Below, one piece after another: positions 26,601-35,805 of a stretch of DNA of 39,810 nt (the stretch's first letter is position 1; every line of letters begins with the position of its first letter). The stretch lies in contig CAJXUC010000031.1 of NCBI GenBank assembly GCA_913061315.1, forward strand, positions 1-39,810, in the 5' to 3' direction. The position numbers were made by a program, and so were the translations under genes. The stretch is from an uncultured Gammaproteobacteria bacterium. GTDB taxonomy: Bacteria; Pseudomonadota; Gammaproteobacteria; GCA-001735895. The notes beneath the pieces are model-generated. The model saw nothing but the letters and a program-made list of their open reading frames with translations, was not told the origin of the DNA and did no database searches.

Positions 26601-28206
26601 ATTGCCCGGCGGTAAGGTTGATGACTACATCGCGCGCATTCGACACTCCACTCCAGGAGTCGGGCTAATAAGCCCACCTCCACACCATGATATCTACTCC
26701 ATTGAAGATATTGCCCAGCTCATTCACGATCTTAAGAATGCAAATCGTGAAGCCCGTATAAGTGTTAAGCTCGTGTCTGAAATAGGTGTCGGAACAGTTG
26801 CTGCTGGCGTCACAAAAGCCAAGGCAGATCATTTAGTAATTGCCGGCCATGACGGCGGCACCGGTGCTTCACCTCTTACCTCTATTAAACACGCTGGCTT
26901 ACCCTGGGAGTTGGGCGTTGCAGAGACGCATCAAACTTTGGTTATGAATAATCTAAGGTCGCGTGTGGTATTACAAACTGATGGCCAGTTAAAGACAGGA
27001 CGCGATATCGCTGTGGCTGCTTTGCTGGGTGCTGAAGAATTCGGTTTCGCAACAGCGCCACTCATCACACTTGGCTGCATCATGATGCGTAAGTGCCATT
27101 TAAATACTTGCCCGGTTGGAATAGCGACACAAGACCCTGAACTGCGTAAGAAGTTTAAAGGCAAGCCCGAACATGTCGTAAATTATCTTTGGATGGTAGC
27201 ACAAGACTTGCGTGGGATCATGGCCGAACTCGGTGTTCGTACGGTCAATGAAATGGTTGGTCGAGTTGATCTGCTCAAAACTGACGATGCCATAGACCAT
27301 TGGAAGGCAGACGGTCTGGATCTAAGCCCAATGCTAGAGCCTGCGAAAGTGATTTTCGAAGGCACTGAATTCTATAAAACCCAAGATCAAGATCATGGCC
27401 TAGAAAAAGCACTGGATAACGAGCTTATCCGACTAGCGAAACCGGCTTTAGAAACTGGGGAAAAAGTTTATATTGAACACGAAATTATCAACATCAATCG
27501 CGTTGTTGGCACAATGCTATCTAATGAGGTAGCCAAGCGCTGGAAGGCAGAGATGCTTCCCGATGATACAATCAATATTAAACTCAATGGCTCAGCAGGA
27601 CAGAGTCTTGGAGCATGGCTAACCAAAGGTATTACTCTTACCATAGAAGGCGATGCCAATGACTTTGTCGGCAAAGGTCTTTCCGGTGGCAAGATTATTA
27701 TTTACCCACCCAAGCAAAGCACATTTAAAGCTGAAGAAAATGTTATTGCAGGTAATGTAAATCTCTATGGAGCCACTAGCGGCGAAGCCTATTTTAGAGG
27801 CATCGTAGCAGAGAGGTTTGCGGTTCGAAATAGTGGTGCATCAGCAGTAGTTGAAGGTATTGGTGATCATGGCTGTGAATACATGACAGGTGGCCGTGTG
27901 GTTATTCTTGGCAAAACTGGTCGCAACTTTGGTGCAGGGATGAGTGGTGGTATAGCCTACGTATGGGATCCGAAGAATGCATTGGCAGCACAGTGCAATA
28001 TGGAAACCTATGAACTCGATCGCGTAACGGCGGCCAACGACATTCTTGAGCTTAAAGTATTAATTGGCAACCATGCCGACTACACCGAGTCGCCAGTAGC
28101 GGCATCTATTTTAGAAAATTGGGAGCAATCACTCCGTCAGTTCGTAAAAGTGATGCCAACTGATTATAAGCGCGTACTTGAAGAACAGGCAGTAACCGCA
28201 GCTTGA
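23647..28206 (+). CDS. gltB: Glutamate synthase (NADPH-type), large subunit
   Basis: Makes two glutamates from glutamine and 2-oxoglutarate, the second half of the GS/GOGAT ammonia assimilation route. Full length at 1519 aa. Domains in order: class II glutamine amidotransferase whose Cys nucleophile is C29 (DSCGVGF), exposed after removal of a 28-residue propeptide; central domain; FMN-binding synthase domain; the [3Fe-4S] ligands C1144-x5-C1150-x4-C1155 in GCIMMRKCHLNTCPVG; and the C-terminal GXGXG beta-helix (GAGMSGGIAYV). The internal ammonia channel depends on these being intact, which they are. It is followed after 43 bases by gltD. It has a long leader and weak ribosome site; see the 23,424 promoter. 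Confidence 0.97.
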   Translation: MSNANKPSLRFGYPEKTGLYDPTFEKDSCGVGFVANIKGQPSHQIMLDAYHLNSRMDHRGGCGFEANTGDGAGILMALPNTFFAKVAAEQLGTTLPAVGAYAVGNIFLPQIVTERKFCRQAINDIIAEEGQILIGWREVPLDAVGADVGPAALIAQPYIDQLFIAAASGLNQDAFERVLYVIRKRFTHLLRNDESLTEAKQVYACSLSTKVIVYKGMLTPGQLFPFYKDLTNTNFETHLAMVHSRFSTNTFPSWDRAQPNRFMSHNGEINTLRGNVNAMVGREGKANTDVFGDKLSSIFPVIEPDCSDSGSFDSVLEFMLLSGRSLPESVMMMIPEAWQSDANMAQSKKDFYEYHSALMEPWDGPASIVFSDGHYIGAVLDRNGLRPSRYYVTHDDNVIMASEVGVIYVDPANVKLKGRLEPGKMFLLDFEAGRLIPDEELKLGIVGKRPYGDWLTNQKVTLADIASGSSNHSLDSEHTLQRMQAFGYTSETMNFMLIPLVTEARDPLGSMGNDSALACLSDKPRMIYDYFKQLFAQVTNPAIDSIREEVVMSLECFIGPEGNLLTTRPEQARRLSLKHPILSNQQLIDIKNMDFKGMKSKLIDTTFDVKEADGYRQAIKRICAETDDAIDSGFSFVILSDRATSDKRIPLSTLIACGAVHHHLIGSHQRTQIGIILETGEAREVHHHCLLTSYGADAINPYLAFEALWKANQEGLLGDAYKTEDKLVAAYKKGIKKGMLKVMAKMGISTLMSYKGAQIFEALGLADDIIKVCFIGTASRVQGINFDVLIEESKRRHSIGFPDKDSNRIPELTNPGDYSWRSGGDAHMWNPNTIVNLQLAARNNSPEAYAAFAKHSNEDSTRRCTLRGLLKFDRTVNETISIDEVEPVSEIVKRFATGAMSFGSISKESHEALAVAMNRMGGKSNTGEGGEDPARFEPMPNGDSKRSAIKQVASGRFGVTTWYLTNADELQIKISQGAKPGEGGELPGGKVDDYIARIRHSTPGVGLISPPPHHDIYSIEDIAQLIHDLKNANREARISVKLVSEIGVGTVAAGVTKAKADHLVIAGHDGGTGASPLTSIKHAGLPWELGVAETHQTLVMNNLRSRVVLQTDGQLKTGRDIAVAALLGAEEFGFATAPLITLGCIMMRKCHLNTCPVGIATQDPELRKKFKGKPEHVVNYLWMVAQDLRGIMAELGVRTVNEMVGRVDLLKTDDAIDHWKADGLDLSPMLEPAKVIFEGTEFYKTQDQDHGLEKALDNELIRLAKPALETGEKVYIEHEIININRVVGTMLSNEVAKRWKAEMLPDDTINIKLNGSAGQSLGAWLTKGITLTIEGDANDFVGKGLSGGKIIIYPPKQSTFKAEENVIAGNVNLYGATSGEAYFRGIVAERFAVRNSGASAVVEGIGDHGCEYMTGGRVVILGKTGRNFGAGMSGGIAYVWDPKNALAAQCNMETYELDRVTAANDILELKVLIGNHADYTESPVAASILENWEQSLRQFVKVMPTDYKRVLEEQAVTAA

Positions 28207-28249
28207 GACTTGAATGCTCGTTTAATGACAAAAGAGATTAAGGATAGAA

Positions 28250-29686
28250 ATGGGAAAGCCTACTGGATTTAAGGAATTTGAGCGTGAAACTGCACCCTAT
28301 CGTGATGCAACTCAGCGACTCGTAGACTTTAAAGAGATTTATACCGATCACAATGAAGAGCACTTGACCACACAAGGTGCCAGATGTATGGACTGTGGCG
28401 TACCATTTTGCCAATCTGAACAAGGGTGTCCAGTCTATAACCTAATTCCCGAATGGAATGATCTGATTTATAACAACCGTTGGAAGGAAGCTTTAGAAAG
28501 ATTGCATAAAACCAACAACTTTCCAGAGTTTACTGGAAGAGTTTGCCCTGCTCCCTGCGAAGGAGCCTGTGTGTTAGGTATTAATGAGTCTCCTGTCGCG
28601 ATTAAAAATATTGAATGTGCCATTGTCGACAAAGGCTTTAAAGAAGGCTGGGTTGTTGCTAATCCGCCAACGCAACGAACCGGCAAAAAAATAGCCGTTG
28701 TGGGGTCTGGCCCTGCCGGACTTGCAGCAGCTGCTCAGCTCAACCTGTCCGGCCATGAAGTCACTGTATATGAAAGAGATGATCGAATTGGTGGCTTGCT
28801 GATGTACGGCATACCCAATATGAAGCTTGAAAAAAAGGTGGTCGACAGGCGGGTTAATTTGCTTAAAGCGGAAGGTGTTAAATTTGTAGTCAACGCTGAC
28901 ATTGGCGGGGCCGGCAAAAAAGGAATTTTGGTAAGTCAATTACTGAAAGAGTCCGACGCCCTTTTACTTGCTACCGGCGCCACAACTCCGCGTGATTTAA
29001 ACATACCCAACCGCGCGGGCGACGGCATTCACTTCGCTATGAATTTTCTCTGGCGTAATACTAAAAGCCTCCTCGATTCTCAATTGAACAATGGCGAGTA
29101 TCTCTCTGCCAAGGGCAAAAAGGTAATCGTAATTGGTGGTGGTGATACCGGGACCGACTGTATAGGAACTTCACTGCGGCACGGCTGCGAGTCTTTGGTT
29201 AATTTTGAAATCATGGAAAAACCTCCCGAAGCTCGCGCAGATGATAACCCATGGCCATTGTGGCCGAAGATTCACCGAATTGATTATGGACACGAAGAAG
29301 CAGCCAAGAAATTTGGCCAGGACCCACGAGTCTATTCAATATCAGGTAAAGAATTTGTTAGAGATGAAGACGGTAAGCTATTAGGTATAAACACGGTCGA
29401 AGTTGACAAAAACTTCAAAGAAGTACCCGGTACTGTTCAATTTTGGGAAGCCGACTTTATTCTTCTTTCAATGGGCTTTCTTGGCCCTGAACATTATATC
29501 AGTGACGCCTTAGAACTAGAATTGGATGGCCGCTCAAACTATAAGGCGGAATATAAAAAATTCCAGACTTCCACGGCAAAGGTATTTGCCGCTGGCGATT
29601 GCCGCAGGGGACAATCGTTGGTGGTTAGAGCCATCGACGAAGGTCGCTTAGTGGCCGAAGAAATAGACCACTACTTAGATGCTTAG
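28250..29686 (+). CDS. gltD: Glutamate synthase (NADPH-type), small subunit
   Basis: Electron-input subunit of GOGAT, 478 aa, passing electrons from NADPH through FAD to the large subunit. The N-terminal iron-sulfur region has C46, C49, C54, C60 and C99, C103, C107 ([18 protein letters not shown]). The FAD motif is VGSGPAG (151-157) and the NADPH motif IGGGDTG lies near residue 297. A clear AAGGA ribosome site lies 7 bases before the ATG. It is co-transcribed with gltB. Confidence 0.96.
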   Translation: MGKPTGFKEFERETAPYRDATQRLVDFKEIYTDHNEEHLTTQGARCMDCGVPFCQSEQGCPVYNLIPEWNDLIYNNRWKEALERLHKTNNFPEFTGRVCPAPCEGACVLGINESPVAIKNIECAIVDKGFKEGWVVANPPTQRTGKKIAVVGSGPAGLAAAAQLNLSGHEVTVYERDDRIGGLLMYGIPNMKLEKKVVDRRVNLLKAEGVKFVVNADIGGAGKKGILVSQLLKESDALLLATGATTPRDLNIPNRAGDGIHFAMNFLWRNTKSLLDSQLNNGEYLSAKGKKVIVIGGGDTGTDCIGTSLRHGCESLVNFEIMEKPPEARADDNPWPLWPKIHRIDYGHEEAAKKFGQDPRVYSISGKEFVRDEDGKLLGINTVEVDKNFKEVPGTVQFWEADFILLSMGFLGPEHYISDALELELDGRSNYKAEYKKFQTSTAKVFAAGDCRRGQSLVVRAIDEGRLVAEEIDHYLDA

Positions 29687-29696
29687 TGAGCCCGCA

Positions 29697-29726
29697 CGCT
29701 AGGGTGAATCTATCTTTACCCTAACG
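29697..29726 (+). terminator. Weak hairpin after gltD
   Basis: CGCTAGGGT pairs with ACCCTAACG (one mismatch) around a 12-base loop, 10 bases after the gltD stop. No T-run follows, so termination may be Rho-dependent or absent. Confidence 0.3.
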
Positions 29727-29933
29727 CTCTATTCGTTACACTTAGCCCTAATGGCAGAAATTGGCTCGATTGGTTTTCCAAAACAGGCACGGCATAGCCC
29801 CTAGTGTTAATAGTATGTCGATGACGGATATTACTGTTTGACTAACCCCTAATTGGTGTGAAAATAACATTCGACTAAAACACAAACTAAGTGCCTTGAT
29901 AGCATCGCATTGGGCTGGAATAAAGCGTCAGGT

Positions 29934-30110
29934 TCACTTCGCTCTGGCAATTTCTTCATAACGTAGTTGGAGCATTGCATGATATTTCATCGTCTGTGGA
30001 TCAAGATCAGCGTCAGCACCAATATCTGTCGCCAATTGATGCTACTGATTTTTATTAAGCCCTTCAATCGAAAAAAACCGTAATATTTTGAGAAAAGAGT
30101 ATAGGAAGCA
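29934..30110 (-). pseudogene. C-terminal remnant of an unidentified gene
   Basis: On the minus strand, a frame closed by TAA near 30111 reads about 22 codons to a TAG at 30042-30044, then 35 further codons to TGA at 29934. The text on both sides of the TAG is protein-like in the same frame: RFFSIEGLNKNQ, stop, LATDIGADADLDPQTMKYH and LQLRYEEIARAK. This looks like the tail of a real gene carrying a nonsense mutation and missing its N-terminus. I do not recognise the family. Confidence 0.55.
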
Positions 30111-30111
30111 T

Positions 30112-30563
30112 TAAAGCCCTATCCACGGGTGTCGACTTTTAAAATCATCTCCAATATTCAGTCAACCGTCTTCTTAATAGTCAAATGCTCCAAACCCTAA
30201 CCATTCCTCCCGAGTTCTTTCGCTATTTTTAAACAAAAATGGTCACTAGCGTATAGCGATACCCTACCCTCTATTGGTATCCGCGAGAAATATTATCAAA
30301 CTATCCCGGAAACTGGCTTATGGAGATGCCCTAATTTAAGCAGAGCATGGGGATATAAAGGTAGCCTATGATTTTCTTTCGAGGGCGTCGGTGAAAGCCG
30401 TTTCTCTTAAACTGCTGGTCTGGTAACAGGTAAAGAGCAAACAAACGCTGGCTTCGCTCGGGCAAGTTCTTAATCTATGCCGCTATCTCATCAACAACGT
30501 TTTGAATTGCGCCGGCACGAGCGTCACCCCTTAACCTATCACCGAAGCAAGCGATACTGATAT
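30112..30563. other. Gap without intact gene
   Basis: About 450 bases upstream of the sirtuin regulatory region. Some minus-strand stretches look coding-like (30,360-30,480) but are broken by stops and match nothing I know. Confidence 0.35.
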
Positions 30564-30623
30564 TTTAACGGTCATTAATTTATTCTTTAACGGTCACTTG
30601 TTGGCAGTCATTGGTTATGCCAA
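30564..30623. promoter_or_regulatory. Paired repeats upstream of the sirtuin gene
   Basis: TTTAACGGTCA occurs at 30564-30574 and exactly again at 30586-30596, 22 bases apart (two helical turns, same face). It is followed by a perfect inverted repeat TTGGCA-N11-TGCCAA (30601-30623). All lie within 100 bases of the sirtuin start. The layout suggests sites for a dimeric or tandem regulator; the regulator is unknown. Confidence 0.45.
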
Positions 30624-30660
30624 GGCATCCGTATTACTTTGTTCTGCGTATAAATAGGTC

Positions 30661-31485
30661 ATGAATATTCAAACCGAAGAAAGTACTCTGTTGGATGAAT
30701 TCCTGCACAACCATCCAAGGGTGTTGGTACTCACGGGCGCAGGTATTAGCCAAGCCTCAGGCATACCAACTTACCGTGATAATACAGGCAAGTGGCTATC
30801 GCGTACGCCTATCCAGGCGCATGATTTTTTGACCAATGCACTGACACGTCAGCGTTACTGGGTTCGTTCTTATTACGGCTGGCCTTTGATGCGGGATGCC
30901 AAACCGAATTTGGCACACATTTCATTAGCAGAGATGGAACGGCGGGGCCAAGTTGAATTACTCATTACACAAAATGTTGACCGGCTACACCAGCAAGCAG
31001 GGAGTGAGAATGTGGTGGACTTGCATGGGAGAATTGATCAGGTTCGTTGCCTAAGTTGCGCCACAAACTTCACTCGCAGCGACGTACAGTCAATGTTGCA
31101 GGAGGAGAACAATCTACCCGAACAGATTTTGCAAACCCCTCGGCCTGATGGCGATATGGAAGTTCCTGAATCACTCATTACTTCTCTCACTCCGCCAGTC
31201 TGCAAACGCTGTGGTAGCGATCTGATGCCCAACGTCGTTTTTTTTGGTGGAAGCGTGCCTCGTCCAACCGTTCAGCGCTGTATGAGCGCGTTAGAAAGTG
31301 CAGATGCGTTGTTAGTGCTGGGAAGCTCGTTATCGGTTTTGTCTGGGCTTCGATTCTGCCGACAGGCGCAAAAACTGGGCAAGCCAGTCGCTATTGTAAA
31401 CCCAGGGAAAACCAGAGGAGACGATTTAGCTCAGTTACGGCTTTATTCTGATGCGGCGCCACTGTTAAAAAAAATTACCGCTTAG
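30661..31485 (+). CDS. Sir2-family NAD-dependent protein deacylase
   Basis: Sirtuin of 274 aa, which removes acyl groups from protein lysines using NAD. GAGIS (26-30), the TQNVDRLH motif (103-110), catalytic H122 in DLHGRID, and a structural zinc site C130-x2-C133 / C181-x2-C184 are all present, with the C-terminal GSSLSV and NPGKT NAD contacts. The 50-residue stretch between the zinc pairs and the overall size are closer to the SIRT4-like class than to CobB. Start ATG is at 30661. It is convergent with a DUF4174 gene 25 bases away. Confidence 0.93.
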   Translation: MNIQTEESTLLDEFLHNHPRVLVLTGAGISQASGIPTYRDNTGKWLSRTPIQAHDFLTNALTRQRYWVRSYYGWPLMRDAKPNLAHISLAEMERRGQVELLITQNVDRLHQQAGSENVVDLHGRIDQVRCLSCATNFTRSDVQSMLQEENNLPEQILQTPRPDGDMEVPESLITSLTPPVCKRCGSDLMPNVVFFGGSVPRPTVQRCMSALESADALLVLGSSLSVLSGLRFCRQAQKLGKPVAIVNPGKTRGDDLAQLRLYSDAAPLLKKITA

Positions 31486-31510
31486 GCTGCTATCATCGAT
31501 TAATTTTTTC

Positions 31511-31894
31511 TTACTTGGTTTCTGACTGCCGCATCGGCATGGTATCAATTAGTGCCAACGTTGAGTTGAGTCTTAGCACAGGTTGCTGGTCTTTTATGCC
31601 ACCATCCTTGCCTATCAGCACAAACTTAACCTGATTATTGAAGTACTTATGGTGGATATCACGGACAAAGCTTTGACTGATTTCCCCCTCATAATTACTT
31701 GTCAGTCGTTCAGCAGAAAACACAAACCATAGAAGGTGACGTTCATCAATCTTAGATTTCGCTTGACGCAGTCGACTGATAACTTCAGCTTCGCTCTGTT
31801 GATCTGCACTCACGAGTATTATTCTATTGACCCAGCGCAACTGTTCAACGTTGAACAACGTTCGTTCGAAAGCAAGGGCTTCTTTAGTAGCCAT
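31511..31894 (-). CDS. DUF4174 protein, probably missing its signal-peptide start
   Basis: Contains the DUF4174 hallmarks: an N-terminal LRWVNRIILVSAD strand, ERHLLWFVFS, VLIGKDGGIK and the terminal IDTMPMRQSE. The family has a thioredoxin-like fold and is normally secreted. The first ATG (31894) gives 127 aa with no signal. In frame upstream, codons from 31939 read a good signal peptide (IRSNCLFLAIIIIHS, then the ATG) but begin with ATA where an ATG is expected. No ATG, GTG or TTG occurs before an upstream TAG. Either the start has mutated (gene inactive or mislocalised) or a rare start codon is used. Confidence 0.8.
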   Translation of the reverse strand: MATKEALAFERTLFNVEQLRWVNRIILVSADQQSEAEVISRLRQAKSKIDERHLLWFVFSAERLTSNYEGEISQSFVRDIHHKYFNNQVKFVLIGKDGGIKDQQPVLRLNSTLALIDTMPMRQSETK

Positions 31895-32004
31895 AGAATG
31901 GATTATTATAATCGCTAAAAATAAACAGTTAGAGCGTATGACTGTAGCTTTTGGGGTTTGCGTCTACGCCGCCAGCAGCCCAGATCATTGAGGTGATTAA
32001 CGCC

Positions 32005-32388
32005 TTAGTTTACGTCAACCGCAAAAGCTTTCATGGTTTCAATCGGCACAATGTCTAATGCTAACTGGTGAGTACGTGTCAAGTGTATATGGGGTGCAGC
32101 GCCATTTTCATGGGCTTCTAGCCAGCGTGAAGCACACAAACACCATGAGTCGCCGGGTTTTAAGCCCGCAAAGCCATACTCTGGACGGGGCGTGCTGAGG
32201 TCATTGCCATTACTTTTAGAGAACGCTAAAAATTCAGCCGTTACGCCCGCGCATATGGTGTGTGAAGCCGCATCTTGGTCACTGGTATTACAGCAGCCAT
32301 CACGAAAAAACCCGGTCATTGGGGCTTCACTACAAGAGATGAGTTTTTCACCAAAAACATTCAGCGATGGGGCCATTGTTATGCTCAT
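32005..32388 (-). CDS. DUF2237 family protein
   Basis: Conserved hypothetical protein of 127 aa (COG3651/DUF2237). It has the family landmarks NVFGEKLISCS, TGFFRDGCC, HTICAGVTAEFL, GNDLSTPRPEYGF and LKPGDSWCLCASRW with several conserved Cys. Function is unknown; the Cys and His pattern could bind a metal. It is a short monocistronic gene between DUF4174 and the TRAP operon. Confidence 0.9.
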   Translation of the reverse strand: MSITMAPSLNVFGEKLISCSEAPMTGFFRDGCCNTSDQDAASHTICAGVTAEFLAFSKSNGNDLSTPRPEYGFAGLKPGDSWCLCASRWLEAHENGAAPHIHLTRTHQLALDIVPIETMKAFAVDVN

Positions 32389-32585
32389 ATTTCAATATCC
32401 GTAATAGGCTTATATTTGATTATACAACCGTCTAATTAAACCCTATTAGAGGCCATAAAGGAATCCGCTTAAGTAACTCAAGGCAATGATTTTTACTCTG
32501 AAATAATCAACCTGATTAGTTTGCATAGTTAATAACAGATACTGGTCATGAATTGAACTGATCATTCCAGTTTGATGTTAATTCT

Positions 32586-34397
32586 TTAAACAAAAAGAAT
32601 CATCAGGCCACCAAGCACCAACAAAATTCGAATCAATAACGCTTTTGGCGCAATGATTCCAAAGGAGATCATTCCTAAAGCAATTGCCATTTTTGCGGCT
32701 GCCAGTAGGGATGGGACGACCGCAGTCCCAAGCTCAATTAAAGCTGGATTAGCAATCATACCCAATGGAATTAGATACAACCCTATGCCCAATGACATCG
32801 CAATACCGGCTACCTTCAACCAGTTCTCCTGCACCATACCTGCGGCAATAAAGACAGCACCACAAACCGGTGGAGTAATGGTGCTCAACAATGCAAACCA
32901 AAATATAAATAGGTGCGTCTGTAACGGCCCGAGTCCCAGTTTAATCAGCGCCGGACCCGCAACAGAAACACAAATAACATAAGCCGCAGTCGTGGGCACT
33001 TCCATTCCCAAAATAAGACAAGCAAGCGCAGTGAGTAATAAAGCTGGCCATAGCATTCCACCCGAACCAGACAGAATCAATGAAGTAATTTTCACTCCTA
33101 AACCCGTAATACCCAGTACGCCAATAATTATGGATGCACACAAAATAATGGATGCAATGGTGGCGATTTGCAAACCACTCTTAAGGCAAACACTTTCTAT
33201 TCGTTTTAGGCTGCGCTTGACATCAAACGTTAAATTTCTATCAATCCACAATAGAACCGCACCCACAATAATAGCCAAGCAAGCGGCATATTGGGGTGTT
33301 AGGTTAGTTCCAAACATACCCCATAGCAGGACTGAAAAGGGTATTAAGAAAAAAGCTGAAGTAATAATTACAAGCTTCATTTCAGGTCGCTCATCCAGCG
33401 GAACTGCTTTTAAGTCATAGCGACTGGCAAAAGCGTCGATTCCAACCCAGACCGCAAAGAAATAAAGTACCGCTGGAAGTAAGGCAGCAATCATGATGCT
33501 GCTGTAAGGTACACCTGTCAGTTCGACCATAACAAACGCACCAGCACCCATCAGTGGGGGCATAATTTGCCCTCCAGATGAAGCCACTGCTTCAACGGCC
33601 GCAGCAAAGGGACGGGGGTAACCCAGTCTAGTCATAGCGGGTAACGTGATAGCACCGGTCGAGGCAACATTGGCAGAAGCCGACCCCGATATTGACCCGA
33701 ATAAGGCAGACGAGATGACCGATACTTTCGCCGCACCACCGCGTAAACGTCCAGCAGCGGCAGCAGCCACATTCATAAAGCCCTGCCCCGCTTCGCCGGC
33801 ATTCAGTACCGCACCAAAAATAACAAAGATGGCAACAATATTGACTGAGATCCCCGTTAATTTGCCCCATATACCGCCTTCTGCAATGGTCAGAGTACCT
33901 AGGAAGCTGGCCGTTGGTGTCCCTGGATGGCCAAATTCACCTGGAATATATTGTCCCCACAGACCATATGCTAATGCAATTAAGGCCACTACAGGCAGTG
34001 GCCAGCTGATAGCGCGCCTTGCCATTTCTAGCGTCACCAGTAACAAGCACACCGCAATCGTCAACTGAAAAGAATTGCTGAGATAAGCGTACTGATCACC
34101 CAGCATAGACTGATTGGCTGCGATCCAGAGGCAGCTCGCAACGCCGATAAAACAAAACAGACTGCCAGTCAGACGTTGATAGCGTGATTTTGCTATATAA
34201 ATAAACACCCAGGGCAATGCAAGGGCCATATGCAAGGGCCGGCTGATGAGGTTAGGAATCAGGCCAGAGAAAATCAGCCAAAGGTGAAAGATGATTGAAA
34301 TGGCCCCAAGCGCAGGCCAAATCAGTGAACGATAATTAAACATTGAGGCAATCAATACTGAACGGGTCGCTGTCAAATAAGCCAGGCCCGTCTTCAA
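32586..34397 (-). CDS. TRAP transporter permease, fused DctQM, TAXI type
   Basis: Inner-membrane Na+ or H+-driven uptake permease (COG4666-like), 603 aa, with a small DctQ-like four-helix part fused in front of the large DctM-like part. The many Gly-rich membrane segments include GSISGSASANVASTGAITLP and VEAVASSGGQIMPPLMGAGAF, which are typical of the DctM substrate/ion region. The longest frame starts at TTG 34397; ATG 34343 (residue 19) is an alternative. It lies 7 bases after the binding-protein gene, so both form one operon. Confidence 0.92.
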   Translation of the reverse strand: MKTGLAYLTATRSVLIASMFNYRSLIWPALGAISIIFHLWLIFSGLIPNLISRPLHMALALPWVFIYIAKSRYQRLTGSLFCFIGVASCLWIAANQSMLGDQYAYLSNSFQLTIAVCLLLVTLEMARRAISWPLPVVALIALAYGLWGQYIPGEFGHPGTPTASFLGTLTIAEGGIWGKLTGISVNIVAIFVIFGAVLNAGEAGQGFMNVAAAAAGRLRGGAAKVSVISSALFGSISGSASANVASTGAITLPAMTRLGYPRPFAAAVEAVASSGGQIMPPLMGAGAFVMVELTGVPYSSIMIAALLPAVLYFFAVWVGIDAFASRYDLKAVPLDERPEMKLVIITSAFFLIPFSVLLWGMFGTNLTPQYAACLAIIVGAVLLWIDRNLTFDVKRSLKRIESVCLKSGLQIATIASIILCASIIIGVLGITGLGVKITSLILSGSGGMLWPALLLTALACLILGMEVPTTAAYVICVSVAGPALIKLGLGPLQTHLFIFWFALLSTITPPVCGAVFIAAGMVQENWLKVAGIAMSLGIGLYLIPLGMIANPALIELGTAVVPSLLAAAKMAIALGMISFGIIAPKALLIRILLVLGGLMILFV

Positions 34398-34404
34398 CCT
34401 GCAC

Positions 34405-35358
34405 TTATTGTTGAGCTGTGGTTAAAGCAAAACCAACTTCGTTATAATATTTTACTGCCCCAGGATGAATCTGCCCTTTGATGTTACCCAGTAAACCTTC
34501 ATCAACTGCACTCCACCAGCTAGCAGAAGCACTCATGGCCGCTTTTTGCTGCCAATAAGTTTTAGTTAAAGCATAAGCAGTCTCGTCATCCATTTGAGTG
34601 GTAGTGTAGGCAACTACGGGTAAAGACGTCGTGGTAATATCTTTATCTTGCCCTGCATAGGTGCCGGCAGGAATAACCAATCGGGTTCGTTTACTGGCTT
34701 TAATTTGTTCATCGTTCAACGATATAATATTAACGCCAGTACCCGCAGCGGCTTCTATTACGTTGGGTGCAGGATAAGAACCCGCCGTAACAAAGCCATC
34801 AATCTGCCCATTTTTAAGGGCAGGCACCGCGTTGGATAGCTCGACTTCTGCTAGGTTAACCTTACCTTCGAGACCAAATAATTTGAGATATTTAGCCCCT
34901 TCTTTAGCACCAAAAGAGCCTTTACCTAGCAAAATAGTTTTACCTTCCATACCCGCAAAATCTGACACACCACTATTATCGCTCATAACAAAATGCATGG
35001 TCAAAGAAGGGATAGGAAACAAGGCACGAATGTCTTTAAATTTAGGATTCTGCTTTGTCTCAAACATGGCCTTGCCAGCTTTGGCCAACTTCACCAGTAC
35101 CGGAGGCGTCGTAAATACATAATTACCAGAGCGTACCGCCGACTCCATAACGTTCTGAACTGAACCCTGACTTTCTTCCACTGTGACAATTATGCCACCC
35201 CCTGAGCCAGTCTTCACAGCCTCGGCAATTTGTACCGCCATCTGATAGTAAGAGGACGTTGTTTTGGCTGATTTGTAAGTAATACGGGTCTCAGCAGACA
35301 CCGAGGTTACCAACATAAGGCCAAATACTGCTAGTCCAATTCGTTTAATTTTTTTCAT
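34405..35358 (-). CDS. TAXI-family TRAP transporter substrate-binding protein
   Basis: Periplasmic solute receptor of 317 aa (COG2358). A signal peptide occupies residues 1-22 (cleavage probably after SVSA), then ITYKSAKTTSSYYQMAVQIAEA, the usual opening of this group. TAXI proteins bind organic acids such as glutamate or other carboxylates, but the ligand here is unknown. First gene of the two-gene TRAP operon. Confidence 0.92.
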   Translation of the reverse strand: MKKIKRIGLAVFGLMLVTSVSAETRITYKSAKTTSSYYQMAVQIAEAVKTGSGGGIIVTVEESQGSVQNVMESAVRSGNYVFTTPPVLVKLAKAGKAMFETKQNPKFKDIRALFPIPSLTMHFVMSDNSGVSDFAGMEGKTILLGKGSFGAKEGAKYLKLFGLEGKVNLAEVELSNAVPALKNGQIDGFVTAGSYPAPNVIEAAAGTGVNIISLNDEQIKASKRTRLVIPAGTYAGQDKDITTTSLPVVAYTTTQMDDETAYALTKTYWQQKAAMSASASWWSAVDEGLLGNIKGQIHPGAVKYYNEVGFALTTAQQ

Positions 35359-35805
35359 ATTCTGTCTCTTGTTATTGATTTTTTATTTTGAAATATATCG
35401 GTAAAAACTAAGATTTAAATTTGCCCTGAAGCCAAATTATATTTTGTCACAAACCTAATTTTTTATTCTTTAATTATCTTTGTTCAAGGAAGTTAACCAA
35501 CGATACGACTTTGGCTGAAAACCCCTTGAGCAGCTTAGAATTTATCAGTTAGTTTTAATGTGCCAATCTGAAAGTATAAAAGGCCTACCTACCAATATCA
35601 ATCGGCAAATCAAATCAGCGGTTTAATGTCATATTGATTATAGGAACTAACGGCATAGAGTTGACTCAATACTGGTTAAGAGCAACCTCAGTGGAGCAGG
35701 ACTAAAATGAATCAACCGATTTAAGAGAAGATTAAGCCCTCTCGCTTATACGGTTACTATAGATTATCCAGAAGTTATGGCCCATATCTTATATCGTGAT
35801 GAGCA
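35359..35805. other. Gap without gene
   Basis: About 447 bases between two minus-strand genes. It holds the TRAP operon's upstream region (AT-rich, 35,380-35,480). I see no RNA gene or repeat. Confidence 0.5.
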
